Positions 42,639 to 50,599 of a DNA stretch of 64,000 bases are shown here, piece by piece. Location: assembly GCA_947503155.1 (NCBI GenBank), contig CANNCL010000001.1:1116001-1180000 (forward strand), read 5' to 3'. Position 1 is the first letter of the stretch. Each line of letters begins with the position of its first letter. The stretch comes from an uncultured Erythrobacter sp. (lineage in GTDB: Bacteria; Pseudomonadota; Alphaproteobacteria; Sphingomonadales; Sphingomonadaceae). The notes under the pieces were generated by a model. The model did not search any database. It was not told the origin of the DNA and worked only from the letters and a program-made list of their open reading frames with translations. The translations under genes and the position numbers were made by a program.

Positions 42639-43067
42639 GTGGCCAAGAAAATCGAAGGCTATATTAAGCTGCAAGTCCCCGCAGGCACAGCCAATCCGTC
42701 GCCGCCAATCGGCCCGGCATTGGGTCAGCGCGGCGTTAACATCATGGAATTCTGTAAGGCGTTTAACGCCGCGACTCAGGACCTTGAGAAGAACGCTCCT
42801 ATCCCTACCACGATCACGGTCTATGCCGACCGCTCGTTCACCTTCACCACAAAAACACCGCCAGCCAGCTTTCTGATCAAGAAAGCTGCTAAGCTGAAGT
42901 CGGGTTCTAGCGAGCCGGGCAAGACGGTCGCTGGGTCTGTTACGCAGGCACAAGTGAAGGAAATCGCAGAGGTCAAAATGAAAGACCTCAATGCGAACGA
43001 TATTGATCAGGCCATGAAGATCATCGAGGGCTCCGTGCGCTCGATGGGCCTCGAAGTGAAGGGTTGA
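42639..43067 (+). CDS. rplK: Ribosomal protein uL11
   Basis: This is the 142-aa large-subunit L11. Motifs [38 protein letters not shown] and [18 protein letters not shown] are unmistakable. The start is a GTG with AAAGGAGG six bases upstream. L11 builds the GTPase-associated centre and is needed for RelA activation. The gene is followed four bases later by rplA. Confidence 0.98.
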   Translation: MAKKIEGYIKLQVPAGTANPSPPIGPALGQRGVNIMEFCKAFNAATQDLEKNAPIPTTITVYADRSFTFTTKTPPASFLIKKAAKLKSGSSEPGKTVAGSVTQAQVKEIAEVKMKDLNANDIDQAMKIIEGSVRSMGLEVKG

Positions 43068-43071
43068 TCCG

Positions 43072-43761
43072 ATGAAGATGAGCAAGAAGCAAAAAGCTGC
43101 TGCTGAACTCAACCGCGAGAAGCTGTACAGCATCGACGAAGCCATCAAGGTATTGCGCGAACACAAGGTGAAATTTGACGAAACCGTCGAAGTCGCCATG
43201 AATTTGGGCGTTGATCCTCGCCACGCAGACCAAATGGTTCGCGGAATGGTTTCGCTGCCATCAGGCACCGGTAAAGACGTGAAAGTCGCTGTGTTCGCAC
43301 GCGGCGAGAACGCCGAAAAAGCCACCGCAGCAGGTGCCGACACAGTGGGCGCCGAAGACCTGATGGAAGCCATGCAAGGCGGCGATCTGGATTATGACCG
43401 CGTTATCGCAACCCCTGACATGATGGGTGTTGTCGGGCGTCTTGGTAAGGTGCTTGGCCCCAAAGGCCTGATGCCGAACCCGAAACTCGGGACCGTGACA
43501 CCAAACGTGGAACAAGCCGTGAAAGACGCCAAAGGCGGCCAAGTTGAATTCCGCGTTGAAAAGATGGGCATCATCCATTCCGGCATCGGCAAATTGTCGT
43601 TCTCGGACGCGGATTTGAAAGCCAACTTTGAAGCCATGACCGGCGCAATCGTGAAAGCGAGACCATCGGGCGCCAAAGGCAAGTATGTGCAGAAGATTTC
43701 GGTCACGTCGACGATGGGCCCTGGCCTAAAGATCGACACGAGCGAGATCGAAGGCGCGTAA
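43072..43761 (+). CDS. rplA: Ribosomal protein uL1
   Basis: This is the 229-aa L1, with [47 protein letters not shown] and the closing [15 protein letters not shown]1 forms the mobile stalk of the 50S subunit and usually represses its own operon by binding the leader mRNA. A terminator follows, so rplJ-rplL are not directly downstream. Confidence 0.98.
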   Translation: MKMSKKQKAAAELNREKLYSIDEAIKVLREHKVKFDETVEVAMNLGVDPRHADQMVRGMVSLPSGTGKDVKVAVFARGENAEKATAAGADTVGAEDLMEAMQGGDLDYDRVIATPDMMGVVGRLGKVLGPKGLMPNPKLGTVTPNVEQAVKDAKGGQVEFRVEKMGIIHSGIGKLSFSDADLKANFEAMTGAIVKARPSGAKGKYVQKISVTSTMGPGLKIDTSEIEGA

Positions 43762-43793
43762 GCTTTCTAAGGCTTCTCAACGAACACACATTT

Positions 43794-43825
43794 AAGGGTC
43801 GGCAGCAGCGATGCTTCCGGCCCTT
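43794..43825 (+). terminator. Terminator after rplA
   Basis: A 9-bp stem (AAGGGTCGG and CCGGCCCTT, one T-G pair) with a 14-base loop is followed by TCTTGCTTGTT. It lies 33 bases after the rplA stop and before the end of a convergent gene. Confidence 0.7.
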
Positions 43826-43921
43826 TCTTGCTTGTTGGGGAGGATGACAAACTCCTGCGACCTGCCCCCTAGGCCGGCGCGTGCCGCCATGCGAAATAGC
43901 GGCGATCGGCGGATCAGGAAA

Positions 43922-44830
43922 TTAGCTGCGGAGAGCGGACCGGACGCCGGCCAAAACACCGGTTTGGGCCGCCAATGCCTTTGCGCCGCTAATTGCGCCA
44001 TCGAATGTGCCGCGTGCGCCGAGCAACGCGCGGTTGGCCAAAGTCGGAGTTAGCATCACAAAGCTGGTGCTATCCGCGCTGTCTGTGCCGAACATGGATT
44101 TGTGCGCCCCTTCGCCTTCTGTGAAGTCGAAATAGGCATAGCGTTCCTCCGCAAACAATCGCTCTAACGCTTCGAGTTGCAGGACCGTGCCTGGGGATAG
44201 ACGTGCGAATTTAGGGTCATAGCCCAGATGAGCGTAAACAAGCGTCCGCCCGCGAACCGGCAAAGACAGATAGGCAATTGGTGCGCCTGCGATCATGAGA
44301 AGGAAGCAGCGCATCCGGTCATCCTCCGCCGCCTCAAGCATCGCGGTACGAGCGGCGGCCGTATCTGGTAGGCCCGCATCAAGCAGCCGAGCCTGATAGG
44401 TCTGCGCTGACAATGGAATAGCCGCATCCAGAAACCGTTCCACTTCGATGACATTTCGGTGTTCGGTGACCGTGTATTCACCTGCATCCTTGGCCAATTT
44501 GCGGCCCTTGCGGCGCAGGGTTGAACGGGTCTTCGCCGAAAAGCGGGCCAAGTAATCGTCGTAAGTCCCAATCATGTTTATGTAATGCCGATGATAATCC
44601 TGTCGTCCACCGATGAGATGGTAAGGAAAGCAATCGCAGATTTCTGCGATCCGGCTTCGCGGGGCAGAGAGCACGCGCAGGCCATCGCTGCCGGGGGCGG
44701 GAGGCGAAGGGGGGGCAGAGCTGCCGGCCAACACCTCTTCGAGGGTAAAGCTCCAAGTCGAAAGTTCTCGGCCGATTGATAGAATTCGGCGGGATCCGAC
44801 GGTAAAGTCGATAGAGGATGAATGGTTCAT
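43922..44830 (-). CDS. GNAT acetyltransferase, CelD/BioF2-like
   Basis: This is a 302-aa cytosolic protein. Residues ~70-270 carry the FemAB/CelD-type GNAT fold, with YLARFSAKTRSTLRRKGRKLAKD, RMRCFLLMIAGAPIAYLSLPVRGRTLVYAHLGYDPKFARLSPGTVLQLEALERLF and YAYFDFTEGEGAHKSMFGT. Such proteins are often tied to exopolysaccharide or cellulose modification. The ATG at 44830 has GAGGAG upstream; the long extension to 45034 lies inside the neighbouring gene and is not real. It is seven bases downstream of a polysaccharide deacetylase-like gene and forms an operon with it. Confidence 0.85.
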   Translation of the reverse strand: MNHSSSIDFTVGSRRILSIGRELSTWSFTLEEVLAGSSAPPSPPAPGSDGLRVLSAPRSRIAEICDCFPYHLIGGRQDYHRHYINMIGTYDDYLARFSAKTRSTLRRKGRKLAKDAGEYTVTEHRNVIEVERFLDAAIPLSAQTYQARLLDAGLPDTAAARTAMLEAAEDDRMRCFLLMIAGAPIAYLSLPVRGRTLVYAHLGYDPKFARLSPGTVLQLEALERLFAEERYAYFDFTEGEGAHKSMFGTDSADSTSFVMLTPTLANRALLGARGTFDGAISGAKALAAQTGVLAGVRSALRS

Positions 44831-44837
44831 TCGCTCC

Positions 44838-45815
44838 TCACGTCGCGCCGTAGAGCGTATTGGATAAAAGTTGTTCGGCAAGGCGCTGACCCGTGCGTAA
44901 CGCGCTCGCAGGCAGCGGCTCGCTATGGGCGTGCGGATTGGGCAATATTGGCGGAGTGTCGCGGTAATTGTCGGTCGAGATACCCGGTGCCATCCCCAGT
45001 TTGCGGCAAAGCCCTTCAAATCGGCGGCGGACAATCCAATTTACGGCTTGCTTGCGGCGGTTGATTAGCTCGAAACTATGCGTGACCAGGGTGAAATTTG
45101 GCCGCTGAGTATCGCGCGCATGACGAATGGCGGCGAGCATTTCATTGAGGGTCAAAGCGGTGATTTGCGCGTGCCGTTGACCTCCATCCAGCTTTCCAAT
45201 GCTGCCGATGGGGACTTCGATCACGCCGTTCAGCAAAACCGGATCGCGAGTTTCCGGGCCAAGTGACAGGCGCGATCTTGTTTGCGGCAAAGCGGGGCAA
45301 TGGCTGCTATCATAACGAATGCCAATCGCGGCGAGCGCGCGCAATGTGTCGTCATTTGCGCCGTAATTCCCCGCCCGAAATGCCACCGGCCTTGGCGCGC
45401 CAGCGGCGATCAATGTGCCGCGCGCATAGTCCAAGATTTGGCATTGATCTTCAAAGGGAAAGTCGAACAGGTTTTGGCCCGTCCGTTTAGAGCTAAGCGG
45501 GTTGGCGTCGCCAGCGATGCCGAGCCATTCAGTGTGGCAATGGAGCTGAATGTCTTGCCCCGCCTCGATGATGGGCGCGACCACATCCTCTATCGCCGCA
45601 ACGCCCCAAATCAGCGCGGGCATGGGATCAACGAAGAACACCGCGCGGATGCCGTGCCGCTTAAACATGGCAAGTTTATGCGTAATTCCCGCGGGTCCAT
45701 CGGGCGTGAGGCAGGCGATCGAGCGGGCAAAATTATCCCGGCGGTCCGCGTCCGAAAGGTCGCTTACCAATCCCGATGAATATTCGTTATCAATGGTGAT
45801 ATAGACGCTCGTCAT
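44838..45815 (-). CDS. Polysaccharide deacetylase-like protein (WalW type)
   Basis: This 325-aa protein has a NodB-like barrel in the divergent WalW form. It opens with YITIDNEY in place of the usual TFDDG, has HCHTEWLG as the likely metal-binding His pair, FRAGNYGANDDTLRAL, and TLVTHSFELINRR near the end. The catalytic D and H positions are present. It may remove acetyl groups from a cell-surface glycan. The GNAT gene behind it strengthens a role in envelope-polysaccharide tailoring; the substrate is not known. Confidence 0.8.
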   Translation of the reverse strand: MTSVYITIDNEYSSGLVSDLSDADRRDNFARSIACLTPDGPAGITHKLAMFKRHGIRAVFFVDPMPALIWGVAAIEDVVAPIIEAGQDIQLHCHTEWLGIAGDANPLSSKRTGQNLFDFPFEDQCQILDYARGTLIAAGAPRPVAFRAGNYGANDDTLRALAAIGIRYDSSHCPALPQTRSRLSLGPETRDPVLLNGVIEVPIGSIGKLDGGQRHAQITALTLNEMLAAIRHARDTQRPNFTLVTHSFELINRRKQAVNWIVRRRFEGLCRKLGMAPGISTDNYRDTPPILPNPHAHSEPLPASALRTGQRLAEQLLSNTLYGAT

Positions 45816-45888
45816 CGCGCGCCCGCAGATAGCGGCGACAGGTTAAAACTGCGTTTTGGGCGGGCTAGTCGTGTTCTCGCGCGGGGCT

Positions 45889-46650
45889 TTAAATGCCGCC
45901 CGGGGTGAAGTCATATCCGTTTGTGGCAAGTCCGTCCGTCAAACTGTCGGTGCAGCTTGAGAGATCCTCTTGGCTGGTGGAACGGATGACGAAATTCGCA
46001 CCTGCTTTGCCCTCGCGGAAGAACGGATAAGAGCCAATTTGGCACCCTTCATGCACTTCTTCCACCTCGCGTAACATCCCTGCTACTTCGCTTTCGGCGA
46101 CCCAACATCCAATGGTTTCGGACAGCAAAGGCGCGCCGCCCTCAAGCTGTCCGGTAAGGGCGTCCAGCATACCTGCAGTGATATGCGGAACACCCGCCAT
46201 CAATATGACATTGCCGCGCCGAATGCCCGGCGCGCCGGACATGCGATTGGGGATCAATTCTGCGCCCTCAGGCACACGGGCCATGCGCAAACGCCCCTCA
46301 TTTAGACCGCCTTTGTCGGCGTAATACCGTTCCAGCAAAGCCCGCGCATCTTCGTGAATTACGACCGGTACGCCCAAAGCTGCTGCCACCGCGTCGACGG
46401 TGATGTCGTCATGCGTCGGCCCGATGCCGCCAGTGGTAAAAAGGTAGTCATTGGCAGCGCGCAGAGCGTTCACCGCTTCGACAATCCGATCCTGAATATC
46501 GGGAACAACGCGCACTTCCGCGAGACGGATGCCTTGCACCTGAAGCCAGCTCGCGACCTGAGCGATGTTCTTGTCATGTGTACGGCCTGAAAGGATTTCA
46601 TCGCCAATAATGACGAGGCCAGCGGTCCAGATTTTATCGGTTGAGCTCAT
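45889..46650 (-). CDS. CinA/MoaB-like molybdopterin-binding domain protein
   Basis: This is a 253-aa protein. Residues ~8-170 are the MoCF_biosynth fold, with GLVIIGDEILSGRTHDKN, VVPDIQDRIVEAV and the TTGGIGPTHDDITVDAVAAALG loop. The C-terminal ~80 residues are an extra domain. This matches the CinA N-terminal (COG1058) group, found in proteins annotated as 'competence/damage-inducible protein A', here without the nicotinamide amidase domain. Molybdopterin binding is inferred by family and the actual substrate is uncertain. It lies 40 bases behind the flavin monooxygenase on the same strand. Confidence 0.85.
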   Translation of the reverse strand: MSSTDKIWTAGLVIIGDEILSGRTHDKNIAQVASWLQVQGIRLAEVRVVPDIQDRIVEAVNALRAANDYLFTTGGIGPTHDDITVDAVAAALGVPVVIHEDARALLERYYADKGGLNEGRLRMARVPEGAELIPNRMSGAPGIRRGNVILMAGVPHITAGMLDALTGQLEGGAPLLSETIGCWVAESEVAGMLREVEEVHEGCQIGSYPFFREGKAGANFVIRSTSQEDLSSCTDSLTDGLATNGYDFTPGGI

Positions 46651-46689
46651 TCGGGATGATTAGGCCAGAATTCGCTTTCGCCCAAGCCC

Positions 46690-48198
46690 CTATTCGGCCG
46701 CTTCCAACTCCTCATCCGCGCCGCGCGCATTGGCTCCGGCGCGGGTGAAAATCAGCACGCCATCATCAACCGGGGCTTTCGCCATCTGTTTGCGATCGAC
46801 CACATATTCCTGATTAAGCCGCCATGGGTAATGGAGGCCGTTCTTGGGTTGGAGTGCTTTTGCGCGTTGAATATATCCGCTGGAGAAGTCGTAAATGTCG
46901 TCTTCTTCGATGGCCGCCTCTGCTTCTGGGGTCAGCACAGGATTGACGGTGTCGACGTTTTGAGCGCGCATTTCATTCAAAACTCGGCAGATATAATCGG
47001 AATTGATATCCGCGCGCAGCGTCCAACTCGCGTTGAGATATCCGAACACCACCGCCAGATTGGGCAGGTTCGAGAACATGCAGCCTTTGTAATAAAACCG
47101 CTGCGCAAAATCGACGGGCGCGCCATTGACGCTGACGTCGATTTTTCCTGCGACTGCCATCTTGAGGCCGGTTGCGGTGATGATGATATCAGCTTCAATC
47201 AGTTCGCCTGATTTCAACCGGATGCCGCTCGCTTCGAACGCTTCGATATGGCCGGTTGTGATGCTTGCTTTGCCTGCCTTCATTGCAGTGAACATATCGC
47301 CATCTGGAACGAGGCAGAGCCGCTGATCCCATGGGTCATATGGCGGCGTAAATGCAGCTTTATCGTAATCCGGACCCAGCTCTTTTTCGATTGCCTTATA
47401 CAGGCTTTCTTTGACCTTTTCCGGCTTGTTCCGGGCAATCTTGAAAGTGAAATCCTGCATCCGGATATTCTTGAACCGGGTGATTTTATAAGCGAGCTTT
47501 TCTGGCAGAATCTTGCGGATAGCATTGGCGAGAGCATCTTTTGCCGGTCGCATCGCCATCCATGTTGGTGTGCGCTGGAGCATGGTTACATGCTCTGCCT
47601 TATCCGTCATGGATGGGACAATGGTAACAGCGGTTGCGCCAGATCCGATAACAACGACTTTCTTGCCGGTGTAATCAAGGTCTTCTGGCCAAAATTGCGG
47701 GTGCAAAACCTGCCCTTCAAACTCGCCAAGCTGAAAGCCGGGATCATAGGGTTCGTCATAATCGTAATAGCCCGAACCCAGATAGAGGAAATTCGCCGTC
47801 AGCCGCGTGCGCGATCCGTCGGCTTGCTCCAACTCAACATGCCAGCGGGCCTCATCTTCGCGGAAATCTGCGGAGATCACTTTTTGACCAAACTGGATAT
47901 TCTCGCGGATCCCGCGCTCATCAACGATGTTGTTGAGATATTCGAGGATAGAAGGTGCATCCGCGATGCTTTTTTCATGCCGCCACGGTTCAAAATCAAA
48001 ACCAAGCGTGTGCATATCACTGTCCGAGCGTATGCCGGGATAACGGAACAGATCCCATGTCCCGCCAAGGTTCTCACGCCGTTCAACGATCGCGTATGTG
48101 TGTCCTGGCGCTTTCATGTGCATATGTGCAGCCATGCCGATGCCGGATATACCGGCGCCAACAATCAGAACGTCAAAATCGGGGGCGGTCGCTAACAT
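46690..48198 (-). CDS. Flavin-containing monooxygenase (Baeyer-Villiger type)
   Basis: This is a 502-aa FAD/NADPH enzyme. The FAD Rossmann motif is VLIVGAGISGIGMAAHM with LGGTWDLFRYPGIRSDSDMHTLGFDF next to it, and the NADPH motif is VVVIGSGATAVTIVPSM. The stretch FEGQVLHPQFWPEDLDY stands in the place of the FxGxxxHxxxW signature of Baeyer-Villiger monooxygenases. It may oxidise ketones or heteroatoms in hydrophobic compounds. The ATG at 48198 has GAGAGAG upstream; a 54-residue extension is not family-like. It is divergent from a TonB-dependent receptor. Confidence 0.92.
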   Translation of the reverse strand: MLATAPDFDVLIVGAGISGIGMAAHMHMKAPGHTYAIVERRENLGGTWDLFRYPGIRSDSDMHTLGFDFEPWRHEKSIADAPSILEYLNNIVDERGIRENIQFGQKVISADFREDEARWHVELEQADGSRTRLTANFLYLGSGYYDYDEPYDPGFQLGEFEGQVLHPQFWPEDLDYTGKKVVVIGSGATAVTIVPSMTDKAEHVTMLQRTPTWMAMRPAKDALANAIRKILPEKLAYKITRFKNIRMQDFTFKIARNKPEKVKESLYKAIEKELGPDYDKAAFTPPYDPWDQRLCLVPDGDMFTAMKAGKASITTGHIEAFEASGIRLKSGELIEADIIITATGLKMAVAGKIDVSVNGAPVDFAQRFYYKGCMFSNLPNLAVVFGYLNASWTLRADINSDYICRVLNEMRAQNVDTVNPVLTPEAEAAIEEDDIYDFSSGYIQRAKALQPKNGLHYPWRLNQEYVVDRKQMAKAPVDDGVLIFTRAGANARGADEELEAAE

Positions 48199-48341
48199 TG
48201 GGTCTCTCTCTTCGATCTCTCGTCCCTGTGGGAATGGCCTTTCTTCCCAACTGGCATGGCAATGTAACCACACGAAGACGCCAAAAGCGAGTCTTGATAG
48301 CAAATTGAAACTGACTTGCTTGCGCGAAGGCGCTAACTGCC

Positions 48342-50372
48342 ATGCCCATGAAAACTCCACTTCGCTTCGCTGCTTCTACCATCGCTTTGGCTGTCTGCTC
48401 GCCTGCTGTTGCGCAAGATGAAACCAGCGAAGAGCCGGAAGAGTCAGAGATCGTCGTAACCGGCGAAGGATTGGAGCCTGCGCTTTCGAACATTGTTTAT
48501 TCCACCGTCTTGTTGGAGCGTGAGCAAATCACGTCGAGCGGTTCCGGGCGGATCGAAGACGCGCTCAGCAATGTGGCAGGGTTTCAGCAATTCCGGCGTT
48601 CAGATAGCCGATCTTCGAACCCCAGCGCGCAAGGTGTCACGTTGCGCGCACTCGGCGGGAATGCAACGAGCCGGGCACTGGTTTTGCTAGACGGGGTGCC
48701 GATTAGCGACCCATTTTTTGGCTATATTCCTTTGTCTTCGATCTCTCCCGACAGTTTAAGCCGCATTCGCGTCACGCGCGGCGGCGGGTCTGGACCGTTT
48801 GGTGCAGGTGCGCTGGCCGGCACAATCGAATTGGAAAGCGCGGGTCCAGAAGCGCTCGGAGCGGTGAGCGGCAGCTTGCTCGTCAATGATCGCGGCGAGA
48901 CTGAGGCCAGCGGGGCCATCGCCCAAAATCTTGGCAGTGGATTTGGCGTGGTTAGCGGGCGTTGGGACCGCGGGCAGGGATTTTTCACTGCGCCTTCTGG
49001 TCAGCGTGTGCCAGCCAGCGCGCGCGCCGCGTTTGAAAGTTGGCAAGTTGGGCTTCGCGCTGTTGCGCCATTGTCAGACAGCGTCGAATTGCAAGCGCGA
49101 GCGAGCATATTTGATGATCAGCGTACTTTGCGTTTCGACGGTGCCGATTCCACCAGCGAAGGGCAGGATGCGAGCCTGCGAATCGTCGGGCGGGGCGCGT
49201 GGGAATTTGATGCACTCGCTTATGTTCAGGCGCGCAATTTCTCGAACATAGTCATCAGCTCAACGCGCTTCGTGCGCGTGCTTGACCAACGCAACACGCC
49301 GTCAACCGGGTTGGGGGGCAAGATCGAAATTAGGCCGCCCATCGCCGAAGGGCACGACGTGCGGATCGGCGCGGATTACCGCCGGGCAGATGGCGAATTG
49401 CAAGAGGAAGCTTATAGCGCCTTCACCGGAGCGTTGCGCGAACGTCGCCGGGCGGGCGGCACCAACAGCAATCTGGGTTTCTTCGTAGAGGATGATTGGG
49501 GCATCGGCCCGCTCATCGTAACCGGCGGCCTGCGCGCGGATCACACACGGATAGAAGAGGGCTTTTTCCGCGCCGTTGATGCCAACAACAATGTCGTGAC
49601 CCAAAACATCGCGCGTGATCGATCCGATTGGGCGCTGAGCTGGCGGGCGGGCGCTTCATTTTACGCAACTCGGCGGCTGGATTTGCGGGCGGCGGCTTAT
49701 ACGGGATTACGGTTGCCGACTTTGAACGAGCTGTACCGGCCATTTGTCGTGTTCCCAGTTGTGACGCAGGCCAATGCCGCGCTTGAGAATGAGCGGCTAA
49801 GAGGCTTTGAGGTCGGTGTGAACTGGCAGCCTGTGAATGAAGTGGTCCTGTCGCTCACGGCTTTCGACAATGAAGTTGAAAATGCGATTGCCAATGTGAC
49901 CATCGCACCAAACTTGCGCCAGCGTCAGAATTTACCCGCAATCGACGCGCAAGGGATTGAGGGGGCGGCGGTCATGCAATTCGGCAATGTCAGCTTCGAT
50001 GCCTCCATCACTTATACTGATGCGGCGATTGCCGGCGAAGAGGCATCGATAGCGTTGGACGGCAATCGCCCGCCGCAGACGCCCGAAATTTCTGCATCCG
50101 CGACGCTTGCATGGAAACCGGCAGATGGTTGGCGGGTCGCAGGTACGGTTCGGCATATTGGCGCGCAGTTCGAAGATGATCAGGAAACCGATCGGCTGCC
50201 GCCCGCGACCACGGTGGACTTATATGCGCAGATACCAATTGCCGGCCGGTTTTCCTTGATTGCGCGGGCGGAAAACTTGCTTGATGAGACGATTGTGACG
50301 CGCAATTCCGGCGGCGCAATCGACCTTGGAGTGCCGCGCACGGTGTGGATTGGCATACGGCTGGGACTTTGA
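48342..50372 (+). CDS. TonB-dependent receptor
   Basis: This is a 676-aa outer-membrane receptor. The signal peptide ends near residue 25 (CSPAVAQDE), and a TonB box-like EIVVTGEG follows. The plug has GSGRIEDALSNVAGFQQFRRSDSRSSNPSAQGVTLRALGGNATSRALVLLDGVPISDPFFGYIP. The barrel ends in IDLGVPRTVWIGIRLGL. The size and plug resemble vitamin, siderophore or metal receptors (BtuB/CirA-like). The substrate is not apparent. Starts at 48342 and 48348 (MPM) are both possible. The gene stands alone on the plus strand. Confidence 0.92.
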   Translation: MPMKTPLRFAASTIALAVCSPAVAQDETSEEPEESEIVVTGEGLEPALSNIVYSTVLLEREQITSSGSGRIEDALSNVAGFQQFRRSDSRSSNPSAQGVTLRALGGNATSRALVLLDGVPISDPFFGYIPLSSISPDSLSRIRVTRGGGSGPFGAGALAGTIELESAGPEALGAVSGSLLVNDRGETEASGAIAQNLGSGFGVVSGRWDRGQGFFTAPSGQRVPASARAAFESWQVGLRAVAPLSDSVELQARASIFDDQRTLRFDGADSTSEGQDASLRIVGRGAWEFDALAYVQARNFSNIVISSTRFVRVLDQRNTPSTGLGGKIEIRPPIAEGHDVRIGADYRRADGELQEEAYSAFTGALRERRRAGGTNSNLGFFVEDDWGIGPLIVTGGLRADHTRIEEGFFRAVDANNNVVTQNIARDRSDWALSWRAGASFYATRRLDLRAAAYTGLRLPTLNELYRPFVVFPVVTQANAALENERLRGFEVGVNWQPVNEVVLSLTAFDNEVENAIANVTIAPNLRQRQNLPAIDAQGIEGAAVMQFGNVSFDASITYTDAAIAGEEASIALDGNRPPQTPEISASATLAWKPADGWRVAGTVRHIGAQFEDDQETDRLPPATTVDLYAQIPIAGRFSLIARAENLLDETIVTRNSGGAIDLGVPRTVWIGIRLGL

Positions 50373-50599
50373 CAGACGTTGCCAAACTGCATTTTGGGGC
50401 GGTGGTTTTGGGAATAATATTAGCTAATAGGTTTTAAATACGCACCTATGCTGCGCCGCAGCAAAGTATGTGGCATATTTGATACAATCACTGGACAACC
50501 GGTAAGTAGCGCTTGGCATGGCAGAAACCGCTGATAATCTCTGCAGTTGGAAAATCGCATCGGCCAAAATGCCGGGCGGTCCAGTGGAGAGGACAATCT

